DNA of 5,550 nucleotides from Spirochaetaceae bacterium (GTDB lineage Bacteria; Spirochaetota; Spirochaetia; Treponematales; Breznakiellaceae), in assembly GCA_031255315.1 (NCBI GenBank), contig JAIRSS010000164.1, positions 1 through 5,550 of the forward strand. Direction: 5' to 3'. The position numbers and the translations under genes are program-made. The notes under the pieces were generated by a model that saw only the letters and a program-made list of their open reading frames with translations, searched no databases and was not told where the DNA came from. The first letter of the stretch is position 1. Each line of letters opens with the position of its first letter. Below, in pieces: positions 1 to 5,550 of this stretch.

Positions 1-15
1 GGGGGCTGGATCGGC

Positions 16-44
16 TTGTCTATCCTATGCGCATATTTTACAAT
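16..44 (+). promoter_or_regulatory. Weak candidate promoter at the kinase 5' end
   Basis: TTGTCT (16-21) and TACAAT (39-44) are 17 bases apart and resemble sigma-70 -35 and -10 boxes (4/6 and 5/6 matches). They sit in a short AT-rich stretch (31-58) unlike the GC-rich coding sequence around it. If real, transcription would begin near base 51, just before the ATG at 54, giving an almost leaderless message. It overlaps the frame that starts at 27, so both cannot be fully right. It could also be chance. Confidence 0.25.
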
Positions 45-2495
45 AACAAAAATATGAAAGAGGAACTCTTTTCCCGTCGTTTCGCCCCGCCGCCGTCCGC
101 GCTGATCCTGGTTTCCAAAACAGGGGGTTTCCTTTCGGCAAACCGCCGGGGAGAAGCGCTCTTGACGTCTCTGGCCGGGGAGTCCCGGGACGGCGCTTCT
201 TCCGGCGTTCATCCGCTGGCACAGGCCCTGATGAATTCCGGGGATTACTCCCGTATTACCTCCGGGGAAATCAGGGAAGCGGTCTTTTCCCTGGCGGTTC
301 AGAGCCCGGACGGACCGGCGCGGCGGTTCGATGTTGACGCCTGGGCCGCGGAGGAGGGTGAACCGGTCCGGTTCGTCCTTATTCTGCGGGAAGAAACTGG
401 GGAACGGCGGGAAGCCCGGGGGGGCGCGGAGCAGGTTCTGGAGGCCAAAAGCCGGTTTCTGGCCAATATGAGCCACGAAATACGCACCCCCGTTCAGACC
501 ATTATAGGCATGACTGAATTGCTCCAGGATACAAAACTGGACCAGGAGCAGGGGGAATATTCCCGGCAGATCAAATTTTCCGCCGACGTCCTCCTTTCCA
601 TCATCAACGACGTCCTGGACTACTCCAAGATCGAAGCCGGCAAGATGGAGCTTGAGCGCGTTGATTTCGATTTGGAGCAGACTATCGAACAGGCTGTGGA
701 GATGGTTACCCTGGAGGCTCATAAGAAGGGCCTGGAGATAGCCCTGGATATACCGCCCGACGCGGCGGTCTGGATCAAGGGGGACCCGCATAAATACCGG
801 CAGATACTGATCAATCTGGTTAAAAACGCGGTGAAGTTCACCCGCGAGGGGGGGATCGTCATCGCCGCCGTGCGTACGAAATGGAAGGGGAAAGAGGCCG
901 TGCGGGTGTCCGTTGCGGATACGGGCATAGGGATTCCGGAGGAGATGCGGGGCCGGCTCTTTACCACCTTTTTCCAGGGAGACCCCTCCACCACCCGGCG
1001 GTTTGGCGGGACGGGTCTTGGGCTGTTCATCTCCCGGAGCCTGACGGAACTCATGGGCGGCGCTATAGGGATGCTCCCCAACCAAGGAGGCGGCTCAATC
1101 TTCCGGTTCACTATCCCCATTGAACGGACGGAGGCTGCGCGTGAAGCCCCGGCCCTGGTCTTTCCGCAGCGGGACCTGCGTATTTTGATAGTGGACGATC
1201 GGCCTGAATCCCGGCGCATTCTGGCGTCCTACCTCCATGACCTCAGGTATTTTGACGTGGACGCGGCGGCCTCCGGGGAGGAAGCGCTGGCGGCTATGCG
1301 GGCCGCCGCCGGGAAGCGGCCCTTCGGCCTTTGTTTTCTGGACATGATCATGCCCGGGATGGACGGCTGGCGTCTTGCCTCCGAGATAACCGCTGATGGA
1401 GAACTGAGCGGCGTCCGGCTTATTCTGATGGTTCCCCAGGGGCTTTTGGGCGCCGACGCCAAAATGACCCTCCTCAAGTGGTTTACGGCGTATATCAACA
1501 AACCCTTTACCAGGAACGATCTGATCCCTACACTGAACGAAGCCCTCGCCGGTTCGGTTGAAGGGCCGGAAGCGGTTGAGGAATTGGAGGCCCTTGAGGA
1601 GGCGGAAACGGCTGTTCCCGGAACCGGGGGAACCAAGCCTTGTATTCTGGTGGCCGAGGATCACCCGGTTAACCAGAAACTGCTCGTCCTCATCCTGGAA
1701 AAGCTGGAGTATTCCGTCGTCCCCGCGGACGACGGCCTGGAAGCGCTGGAAAAAGCCGCGGCTTACCCGGTGTCCCTCATCTTTATGGACATCCAGATGC
1801 CCCGAATGAACGGCTGCGAGGCTGCGGGCCGGCTGCGGCGGCAGGGATTCAGAAAACCGATAATCGCCGTGACCGCCAGCGTTTTCCCCGACGAGAAAGA
1901 GCGGTGTATGGAGGCTGGTTTTGACGATATTCTCATAAAACCCTTTAAGCGGCGGGACGTAGAACGGATGCTTCAGGTCTGGCAGCCGGGGAACATCCTT
2001 TCGGCCGTTCCCGTTCCCCCGGTTTCTTTTCCGCCGGAAGCGGCGGTTCCCGCCGAACCGGTTTCTCCGCCGGACGTTCAGCCCGCGCAGGCGGATCAGG
2101 CCGCTCACCGCGGTCAGGTCTTTAATTATAACGAGGTAAAAAAGACGTTTATGGATAACGAGGATCTGCTCCGATCCCTGCTCATACGGTTTCTCGACCG
2201 GACGAGGGAACAGATCGACCGGGATATACCCCGCAGCGTGGAAGCCGGGGACTGGGAAGCGGCCCGGCGGGCGGCTCATACCATCAAGGGAAGCGCCTTG
2301 ACCATGTCGGCGCAGGAACTGGGACAGGCCGCCGCCCGGCTGGAATTAGCCATTAAGAACCGCAGCCGCGCCGAGATGGACGCCGCCTTCCCTCTTGCCG
2401 CCGCAGCCTTTACCCGTTTGGAAGGGGAGGCCGGCAGGTTTTGCCGGGCAAACGGCCCGAACGGGGAAAAAAGTTCTGATTTTACGGAGGTTTGA
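27..2495 (+). CDS. Hybrid sensor histidine kinase (PAS-like, HisKA, HATPase, REC, REC, HPt)
   Basis: A multi-step phosphorelay kinase that autophosphorylates on His and passes phosphate through receiver domains to a terminal HPt. Numbering is from the ATG at 27 (822 aa). Residues ~24-125 are PAS-like (weak). HisKA ~138-206 carries the H-box NMSHEIRTP with phospho-His H150 and the E151-x-x-T154 pattern of kinases that also act as phosphatases. HATPase ~248-367 has N-box N263/N267, G1 DTGIGIP (298-304) and G2 GGTGLGL (327-333). REC1 ~384-505 has D390/D391, D439 and K492, but V469 where Thr/Ser is expected. REC2 ~538-650 is complete: E544/D545, D588, T616, K638. A Pro-rich linker (~651-695) leads to HPt (~697-800) with AAHTIKGSA, phospho-His H751. 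No membrane segment or signal peptide is visible, so it is probably cytosolic. There is no DNA-binding or enzymatic output domain; a separate response regulator must exist. The start is uncertain: neither ATG 27 nor ATG 54 has a good ribosome site, and the frame stays open to base 3. The kinase assignment is firm; the signal is unknown. Confidence 0.95.
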   Translation: MRIFYNNKNMKEELFSRRFAPPPSALILVSKTGGFLSANRRGEALLTSLAGESRDGASSGVHPLAQALMNSGDYSRITSGEIREAVFSLAVQSPDGPARRFDVDAWAAEEGEPVRFVLILREETGERREARGGAEQVLEAKSRFLANMSHEIRTPVQTIIGMTELLQDTKLDQEQGEYSRQIKFSADVLLSIINDVLDYSKIEAGKMELERVDFDLEQTIEQAVEMVTLEAHKKGLEIALDIPPDAAVWIKGDPHKYRQILINLVKNAVKFTREGGIVIAAVRTKWKGKEAVRVSVADTGIGIPEEMRGRLFTTFFQGDPSTTRRFGGTGLGLFISRSLTELMGGAIGMLPNQGGGSIFRFTIPIERTEAAREAPALVFPQRDLRILIVDDRPESRRILASYLHDLRYFDVDAAASGEEALAAMRAAAGKRPFGLCFLDMIMPGMDGWRLASEITADGELSGVRLILMVPQGLLGADAKMTLLKWFTAYINKPFTRNDLIPTLNEALAGSVEGPEAVEELEALEEAETAVPGTGGTKPCILVAEDHPVNQKLLVLILEKLEYSVVPADDGLEALEKAAAYPVSLIFMDIQMPRMNGCEAAGRLRRQGFRKPIIAVTASVFPDEKERCMEAGFDDILIKPFKRRDVERMLQVWQPGNILSAVPVPPVSFPPEAAVPAEPVSPPDVQPAQADQAAHRGQVFNYNEVKKTFMDNEDLLRSLLIRFLDRTREQIDRDIPRSVEAGDWEAARRAAHTIKGSALTMSAQELGQAAARLELAIKNRSRAEMDAAFPLAAAAFTRLEGEAGRFCRANGPNGEKSSDFTEV
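2019..2074 (+). repeat. Imperfect direct repeat in the proline-rich linker
   Basis: The segment at 2019-2038 recurs at 2058-2074. Both begin CCGGTTTCT and end CCGCCGGA; the first copy has three extra bases (TTT) between these halves. They encode PVSFPPE and PVSPPD in the flexible linker between REC2 and HPt of the kinase. The in-frame indel and ~39-base period suggest local duplication within a tolerant linker. Confidence 0.6.
2486..2490 (+). promoter_or_regulatory. Ribosome binding site that fixes the phosphatase start at GTG 2498
   Basis: A perfect GGAGG lies inside the last codons of the kinase. It is seven bases from GTG 2498, the ideal distance, but only one base from the alternative in-frame TTG at 2492. 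This favours GTG 2498, so the phosphatase does not overlap the kinase; two bases separate stop and start. Confidence 0.8.
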
Positions 2496-2497
2496 TT

Positions 2498-3358
2498 GTG
2501 CGGGTTTCTTCACTTCATGTTCATACCCTCTTCTGTGATGGAGAGGACGAAATTGAAACGTATTGCCGCGCGGCCTGGGAAGGGAAGTTTGCCGCCCTGG
2601 GGTTCAGCGCCCATGCGCCGGTATCCGCCACGGCCGGCGTTTGTTCGGACTGGCACCTTCCGGAGGACCGGCTGGATGAGTATCTGGAAGCGGTCCGGTC
2701 CGCCGCCCGGCGCTGGGCGGGAAAGCTGCCGGTGTACCTGGGTCTTGAGGTGGACTATATTCAAGACCGCATGGGCCCCGCCGATTCCATCTACCGGGAC
2801 CTGGGCCTGGACTACATCATAGGATCGGTCCACTATGTTTCCCCTCCTGGGGGCGGGGAACCCTTTACCGTGGACGGTCCAAAGGACGAGTTTGACCGCG
2901 ACGTGTATTCCCGTTTTGGCGGCGACGGCGAAGCCCTCATGGAAACGTATTGGGAAACGGTGCGCGCGATGATCCTCGCCGGCGGCTTTGACATCCTGGG
3001 GCACATGGACCTGATAAAGAAAAACAACCGCCAGCCGGAATGGTTTTCCCCCGCCGGAACACGCTATCGCGAAAAGGCGCGTTCCCTTGCGGCCTGTATC
3101 GCCGCGTCCGGGATCGTGGTAGAGGTCAACACTGGAGGCATTAACCGGGGAAAAACAACGGACACGTATCCCTCACAGGAAATTTTGACCCTCCTGAACG
3201 AAGGGCGGGTTCCCGTTACCATTACCGCCGACGCCCACCGCGTGTCGGACTTAGGCGGCCACTATGATGACGCCCGCCAAACGCTGGTAAAAGCGGGCTA
3301 CACCCACGCGGTACTTTTCGAAGGAAAGGGAAAGTGGGTTGAAGAGAAGCTGCTTTAG
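2498..3358 (+). CDS. hisK: PHP-superfamily phosphatase, histidinol-phosphatase (HisK/HisJ) family
   Basis: Probably hydrolyses L-histidinol phosphate to L-histidinol, the penultimate stage of histidine synthesis, in the cytoplasm using a multinuclear metal centre. From GTG 2498 it is 286 aa, slightly longer than the roughly 270 aa common in the family. Visible PHP motifs: HVHTLFCDG at the N-terminus (H7, H9, D14), SAHAP (H39), GLEVDY (E84), IIGSVHY (H112), DILGHMDL (H169), VEVNT (E209) and the C-terminal TADAH (D245, H247). All candidate metal ligands are present, so it should be active. It follows the kinase by two bases and is likely cotranscribed and translationally coupled with it. No other his genes are in view, so a different phosphoester substrate cannot be excluded; PHP proteins are diverse. 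Its 3' end overlaps the opposing dksA-like gene by four bases. Confidence 0.88.
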   Translation: MRVSSLHVHTLFCDGEDEIETYCRAAWEGKFAALGFSAHAPVSATAGVCSDWHLPEDRLDEYLEAVRSAARRWAGKLPVYLGLEVDYIQDRMGPADSIYRDLGLDYIIGSVHYVSPPGGGEPFTVDGPKDEFDRDVYSRFGGDGEALMETYWETVRAMILAGGFDILGHMDLIKKNNRQPEWFSPAGTRYREKARSLAACIAASGIVVEVNTGGINRGKTTDTYPSQEILTLLNEGRVPVTITADAHRVSDLGGHYDDARQTLVKAGYTHAVLFEGKGKWVEEKLL

Positions 3359-3711
3359 CGGTTCCGGCGTTCCTCGGCGGTTTTACATTCTATGCACATT
3401 AGGGCGTACGGGATAGCGTACAGACGATCCTGGGGTATGCGCTTGCCGCATTTGACGCAGAGGCCGTATTTCCCCTGCTGAATCCGGGTCAGCGCGGAAT
3501 CTATCAGCTTGAGCCGCTTCAATTCCTGAGAACCTAATGCTTCAATCATCTTCCGGTCCATGTCGTCCGAGGCGACATCCGCCATATCTTTGGGCTCCAT
3601 GCCTTCAACGATTTCTTTGAAATCCTCGCTGCTGGCAACCAATTTGGTAATGATCCCGGCTTTGAGTTCGCTTAAAGAATTTTTCATCTTTTCAACAAAA
3701 TCCTGATCCAT
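3355..3711 (-). CDS. dksA: DksA/TraR-family zinc-finger transcription regulator
   Basis: A small protein (118 aa) expected to enter the secondary channel of RNA polymerase and, with ppGpp in many bacteria, adjust initiation at rRNA and amino-acid promoters. The N-terminal two thirds is helical and charged, consistent with the coiled coil. At its tip DMADVA (42-47) fits the DxxDxA motif that contacts the polymerase active site in E. coli DksA. A four-cysteine zinc finger follows: CVKC (C85, C88) and CIEC (C106, C109), joined by GKRIPQDRLYAIPYALM. It is shorter than E. coli DksA (151 aa), mostly at the N-terminus; short DksA proteins are known in spirochaetes such as Borrelia. The start ATG (3711-3709) has AAGGAAGG (3725-3718) six bases upstream. 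It converges on the phosphatase gene, its TAA overlapping that gene's TAG. Keeping both Asp and all four Cys argues for true DksA-like function rather than a degenerate TraR relative. Confidence 0.9.
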   Translation of the reverse strand: MDQDFVEKMKNSLSELKAGIITKLVASSEDFKEIVEGMEPKDMADVASDDMDRKMIEALGSQELKRLKLIDSALTRIQQGKYGLCVKCGKRIPQDRLYAIPYALMCIECKTAEERRNR

Positions 3712-3717
3712 AAAAAA

Positions 3718-3725
3718 CCTTCCTT
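3718..3725 (-). promoter_or_regulatory. Ribosome binding site of the dksA-like gene
   Basis: Read on the minus strand this is AAGGAAGG followed by six T residues and the ATG start. It is a reasonable Shine-Dalgarno sequence at normal spacing and supports the start at 3711. Confidence 0.65.
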
Positions 3726-3754
3726 CTCAACTTTTCGATACCTTTTTGTACATA

Positions 3755-3783
3755 ATACTATACGAAGACTCCGGTATTAGCAA
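3755..3783 (-). promoter_or_regulatory. Candidate promoter for the dksA-like gene
   Basis: On the minus strand, TTGCTA (3783-3778) is 17 bases from TAGTAT (3760-3755), within an AT-rich run that also holds overlapping TATAGT (3762-3757) and TATTAT (3757-3752). The exact -10 is ambiguous. A better -35, TTGACG (3789-3784), is too far (21 bases) from TATAGT. The position, about 40-50 bases upstream of the start codon, suits a dksA promoter, but the match is modest. Confidence 0.35.
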
Positions 3784-3840
3784 CGTCAACCGGGGATGTT
3801 CCCAAACGAATTGACTGTGCGCGAAACGCCCGCGGTTTCG

Positions 3841-3872
3841 GGATTTTTGCGGTACTGATGATGCGAAAATCC
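3841..3872. repeat. Inverted repeat forming a 10-bp stem
   Basis: GGATTTTTGC (3841-3850) pairs with GCGAAAATCC (3863-3872) through nine Watson-Crick pairs and one G-T wobble, with a 12-base loop. No T-run follows on either strand, so it is not a standard terminator. A second small stem, CGAAAC (3822-3827) with GTTTCG (3835-3840), abuts it. It could be part of an untranslated RNA, a regulator site or the remnant of a small repeat element. Confidence 0.5.
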
Positions 3873-3896
3873 ACAAGCGCGACAAACTGCCGGGAG

Positions 3897-3919
3897 CCGC
3901 CAGCTTAACGTATTGGCGG
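3897..3919. repeat. Inverted repeat around a candidate -35 box
   Basis: CCGCCA (3897-3902) and TGGCGG (3914-3919) are perfect inverted arms separated by 11 bases. The spacer holds TTAACG, the proposed -35 box of the amidohydrolase gene. The geometry would fit an operator for a dimeric regulator, though a chance GC-rich hairpin is also possible. Confidence 0.4.
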
Positions 3920-3934
3920 TACATACACTATAGT
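3905..3934 (+). promoter_or_regulatory. Candidate sigma-70 promoter for the amidohydrolase gene
   Basis: TTAACG (3905-3910) and TATAGT (3929-3934) are 18 bases apart, with 4/6 and 5/6 matches to the consensus. Transcription would start near 3941, leaving a leader of about 90 bases before the ATG at 4033. The -10 box sits in the palindrome ACTATAGT (3927-3934). Confidence 0.4.
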
Positions 3935-4021
3935 AAACTATTCTATCCTTTAGTCGGGGTAGACTGCCGTAAGATAAGGGTTTTGTCAATACGGTAAACC
4001 GGGAACACCCGAATTTTTAGC

Positions 4022-4026
4022 GGAGG
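4022..4026 (+). promoter_or_regulatory. Ribosome binding site of the amidohydrolase gene
   Basis: A perfect GGAGG lies six bases before ATG 4033, which fixes the start of this gene despite its missing 3' end. Confidence 0.85.
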
Positions 4027-4032
4027 AAGCCA

Positions 4033-5550
4033 ATGCGCGCTCTTTTTCATCATGTTACGGTCTACCGGGATCGGGAAACCTTTGATCAGTCGGTCCTGGT
4101 TGAGGGGGATACCATCCGCGGAACAGGAACCGAAGCGGAGATGTCCGCCCTGGCCGCCTCTCTGGGTGCGGTGGAACGGATAGACGGGCGGGGAGGGCTC
4201 TTGCTGCCGGGATTCCACGATTCACACCTCCACTTGCGGCATTTCGGTTCCGCCGTACACGAACTTGACGTCCAGGGAGTTTCGTCTATAGACGAACTGG
4301 TGGAGAAGGGACGGGCCGGCCTGAAACGGATTGCCCCCGATCCGGGCGCGGTGGTTCACGGCGGCGGGTGGAATCAGGACGATTTCAGGGACCGGGCCGG
4401 GGCAGACCCGCGTAACCGGTATCCCACGCGGAACGATTTGGACCGTATAACCACCAACCACGCCCTTATCCTGGAGCGGATCTGCGGCCATACGGTTTGC
4501 TGTAATACCAGAGCCCTGGAAATGGCCGAAGAAGCGGGTCTGGGGGAACTCCTCAGGGGAACCGGCGTGGAACGGGACGGCGCGGGCAAACCCCTGGGTG
4601 TCGTGTACGAAAAAGCCGCAGTTGTCCTGCGGCAAAGGCTTATCCCTCCGTTTACCGACGCCCAGGTCCGTTCCCATGTTGAATACGGGATACGGCGCGC
4701 CCTTGCGTTCGGCGTTACATCCCTCGATCCAAACGATGTGTTTGAAGACAACTGGGAGCAGATTATGGGGGCATACCGGAGTGTTCTGCATGAAGGGAAG
4801 CACCGTATCCGCGTTGGGTTGCAGTGTTATATCTCCCAAAAGGCCGTACTGGATGAATTTTGCCGGCGCGGATGGGTTACCGGAGCGTCCTTAGGCCACC
4901 CGCTCCTTAAAATGGGCGCTTTAAAACTCTTCGCCGACGGAACCCTGGGTTCCCGGACGGCCTATCTGACAAGCCCGTATACCGACGATCCCGGCAACCG
5001 GGGTTTGCCCGCCGTGAGCGGGCCGGCTATGGAGGCGGCGGTTAAGGACGGGGATAGCCGGGGCTTCCAGATCATCGCCCACGCCATAGGGGACGCCGCG
5101 GCGGATCAGACGCTCCGTTCCTTTGAAACCGTTACCTCTCCCGGCAACAACCCCCTCCGCCACGGCCTTGTCCACTGCCAGGTCATGACCGAAGCCCTTC
5201 TGGATCGCATGGCCCGGAACCGCATTACCGCGTTTGTGCAGCCCGCGTTCTTGACCCACGATATTTTCTTCGCCGAAAGCAGGCTGGGCCGGGAACGGGC
5301 GCGGTACTTCCTGCCCTGCGCTTCCCTGGCCCGGCGGGGGATACCCACAGGCTACGGCACCGACTGCCCGGTGGAGTCCCTGGATCCCTTGCAGGGTATA
5401 ACCTGGGCCGTCCTGCGGCGGCCCGCGGCCGCGGCCGGAGCGGACCCCGGGGTGGAAAGTTTTTTCCCTGAAGAACGGGTGGACCGGTACACCGCAGTGG
5501 ACGCCTATACCCGGGGCAGCGCAGAGGTTACCGGGGAAGGCGGCCGTAAG
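4033..5550 (+). CDS. YtcJ-like metal-dependent amidohydrolase (3' end beyond the window)
   Basis: The frame is open without a stop from ATG 4033 to the last base (506 codons); an excellent GGAGG supports the start. The protein belongs to the amidohydrolase superfamily, amidohydrolase_3/YtcJ group: cytosolic TIM-barrel hydrolases whose known members act on amides, N-formyl compounds and related molecules. Motifs in order: PGFHDSHLH (metal-binding H65, H67), the group signature KLFADGTLGSRTA (298-310, with K298), IIAHAIGDAA (H350, D354), LVHCQ (H381) and YGTDCPVES (catalytic/metal D444). The N-terminal ~60 residues and the missing C-terminus form the small beta-sandwich flanking the barrel. Family members are often 520-560 aa, so perhaps 20-50 residues lie beyond the edge. 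There is no signal peptide. It has its own candidate promoter, divergent from the dksA-like gene. The substrate cannot be told from sequence, and annotation as a specific amidase would be unsupported. Confidence 0.92.
   Translation, partial: MRALFHHVTVYRDRETFDQSVLVEGDTIRGTGTEAEMSALAASLGAVERIDGRGGLLLPGFHDSHLHLRHFGSAVHELDVQGVSSIDELVEKGRAGLKRIAPDPGAVVHGGGWNQDDFRDRAGADPRNRYPTRNDLDRITTNHALILERICGHTVCCNTRALEMAEEAGLGELLRGTGVERDGAGKPLGVVYEKAAVVLRQRLIPPFTDAQVRSHVEYGIRRALAFGVTSLDPNDVFEDNWEQIMGAYRSVLHEGKHRIRVGLQCYISQKAVLDEFCRRGWVTGASLGHPLLKMGALKLFADGTLGSRTAYLTSPYTDDPGNRGLPAVSGPAMEAAVKDGDSRGFQIIAHAIGDAAADQTLRSFETVTSPGNNPLRHGLVHCQVMTEALLDRMARNRITAFVQPAFLTHDIFFAESRLGRERARYFLPCASLARRGIPTGYGTDCPVESLDPLQGITWAVLRRPAAAAGADPGVESFFPEERVDRYTAVDAYTRGSAEVTGEGGRK

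Larger units (their letters stand above)
3712..4032. other. Non-coding divergent intergenic region (321 bases)
   Basis: No convincing gene lies here. The open frames on the minus strand (3727-3924, 3786-3989, 3943-4218) lack ribosome sites and recognisable protein features. The region is more AT-rich at its edges. It contains candidate promoters for both flanking genes, a 6-bp stem (3822-3827 with 3835-3840) followed by T5, a 10-bp stem (3841-3850 with 3863-3872), an inverted repeat (3897-3902 with 3914-3919), a GTACATA-based direct repeat (3748-3762 and 3919-3932), and a GCGGTAC direct repeat (3849-3855 and 3916-3922). Confidence 0.7.

Noticed and set aside
1095..2279. A 394-codon open frame on the minus strand inside the kinase gene
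   Set aside because: It lies antisense to well-conserved kinase, receiver and HPt codons. Its product shows no recognisable domain, and the frame is explained by GC-rich codon bias.
2492..2494. TTG at 2492 as the start of the phosphatase gene
   Set aside because: It is one base from the GGAGG site, too close for initiation; GTG 2498 has the ideal seven-base spacing and gives an N-terminus matching the PHP motif position.
2498..3358. Part of a histidine-biosynthesis operon
   Set aside because: No other his gene is present on either side within the window; the upstream partner is a signalling kinase.
3340..3400. Bidirectional terminator between the phosphatase and dksA-like genes
   Set aside because: I found no GC-rich inverted repeat with flanking A/T tracts around the overlapping stops.
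3822..3848. Hairpin CGAAAC/GTTTCG followed by T5 as an intrinsic terminator on the plus strand
   Set aside because: The stem is only six pairs, the T-run is set back by three bases and is itself part of a second stem, and no plus-strand gene ends nearby.
3727..3989. Small minus-strand open frames in the intergenic region
   Set aside because: They have no ribosome site or protein-like features, and they span the repeats and candidate promoters, so they are unlikely to be genes.
4222..4839. A 205-codon open frame on the minus strand inside the amidohydrolase gene
   Set aside because: The plus-strand frame carries intact family motifs through the whole region; the antisense frame has no domain features and is a shadow.

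Overview
The window is GC-rich and densely coded. It looks like part of a bacterial chromosome, probably from a spirochaete of the Treponema group. That placement rests on the overall feel of the proteins (a short DksA-type zinc protein, and a soluble hybrid kinase with an '[14 protein letters not shown]' H-box), not on any search, and is only moderately secure. There are no rRNA or tRNA genes, insertion sequences, CRISPR arrays or phage genes.

Layout. (1) About 27-2495, plus strand: a large soluble hybrid histidine kinase with PAS-like, HisKA, HATPase, REC, REC and HPt regions. It ends in HPt, so it needs a separate response regulator as output. Its reading frame is open to the left edge and its start is uncertain. 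(2) 2498-3358, plus strand: a PHP-superfamily phosphatase of the histidinol-phosphatase type. It begins two bases after the kinase stop, with its own GGAGG site and a GTG start, so the two genes are almost certainly one operon. (3) 3355-3711, minus strand: a DksA/TraR-type zinc-finger regulator of RNA polymerase. It faces the phosphatase gene tail to tail and the stop codons overlap. (4) 3712-4032: a 321-base non-coding region between two divergent genes. It holds candidate promoters for both sides and several inverted and direct repeats. (5) 4033 to the right edge, plus strand: a YtcJ-like metal-dependent amidohydrolase, running off the window with 506 codons visible. All its expected metal-site motifs are present.

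How the parts may relate. The kinase and the PHP phosphatase share a transcript and probably a regulatory context, but no histidine-biosynthesis neighbours are visible, so the substrate of the phosphatase is open. DksA (stringent-response control of transcription) and the amidohydrolase (hydrolysis of an unknown amide or similar small molecule) are divergently transcribed and could share regulation through the repeats between them. I see no clearly new multi-gene system. The points most worth a second look are the degenerate first receiver domain, the kinase-phosphatase pairing, the overlapping convergent stops and the structured intergenic region.
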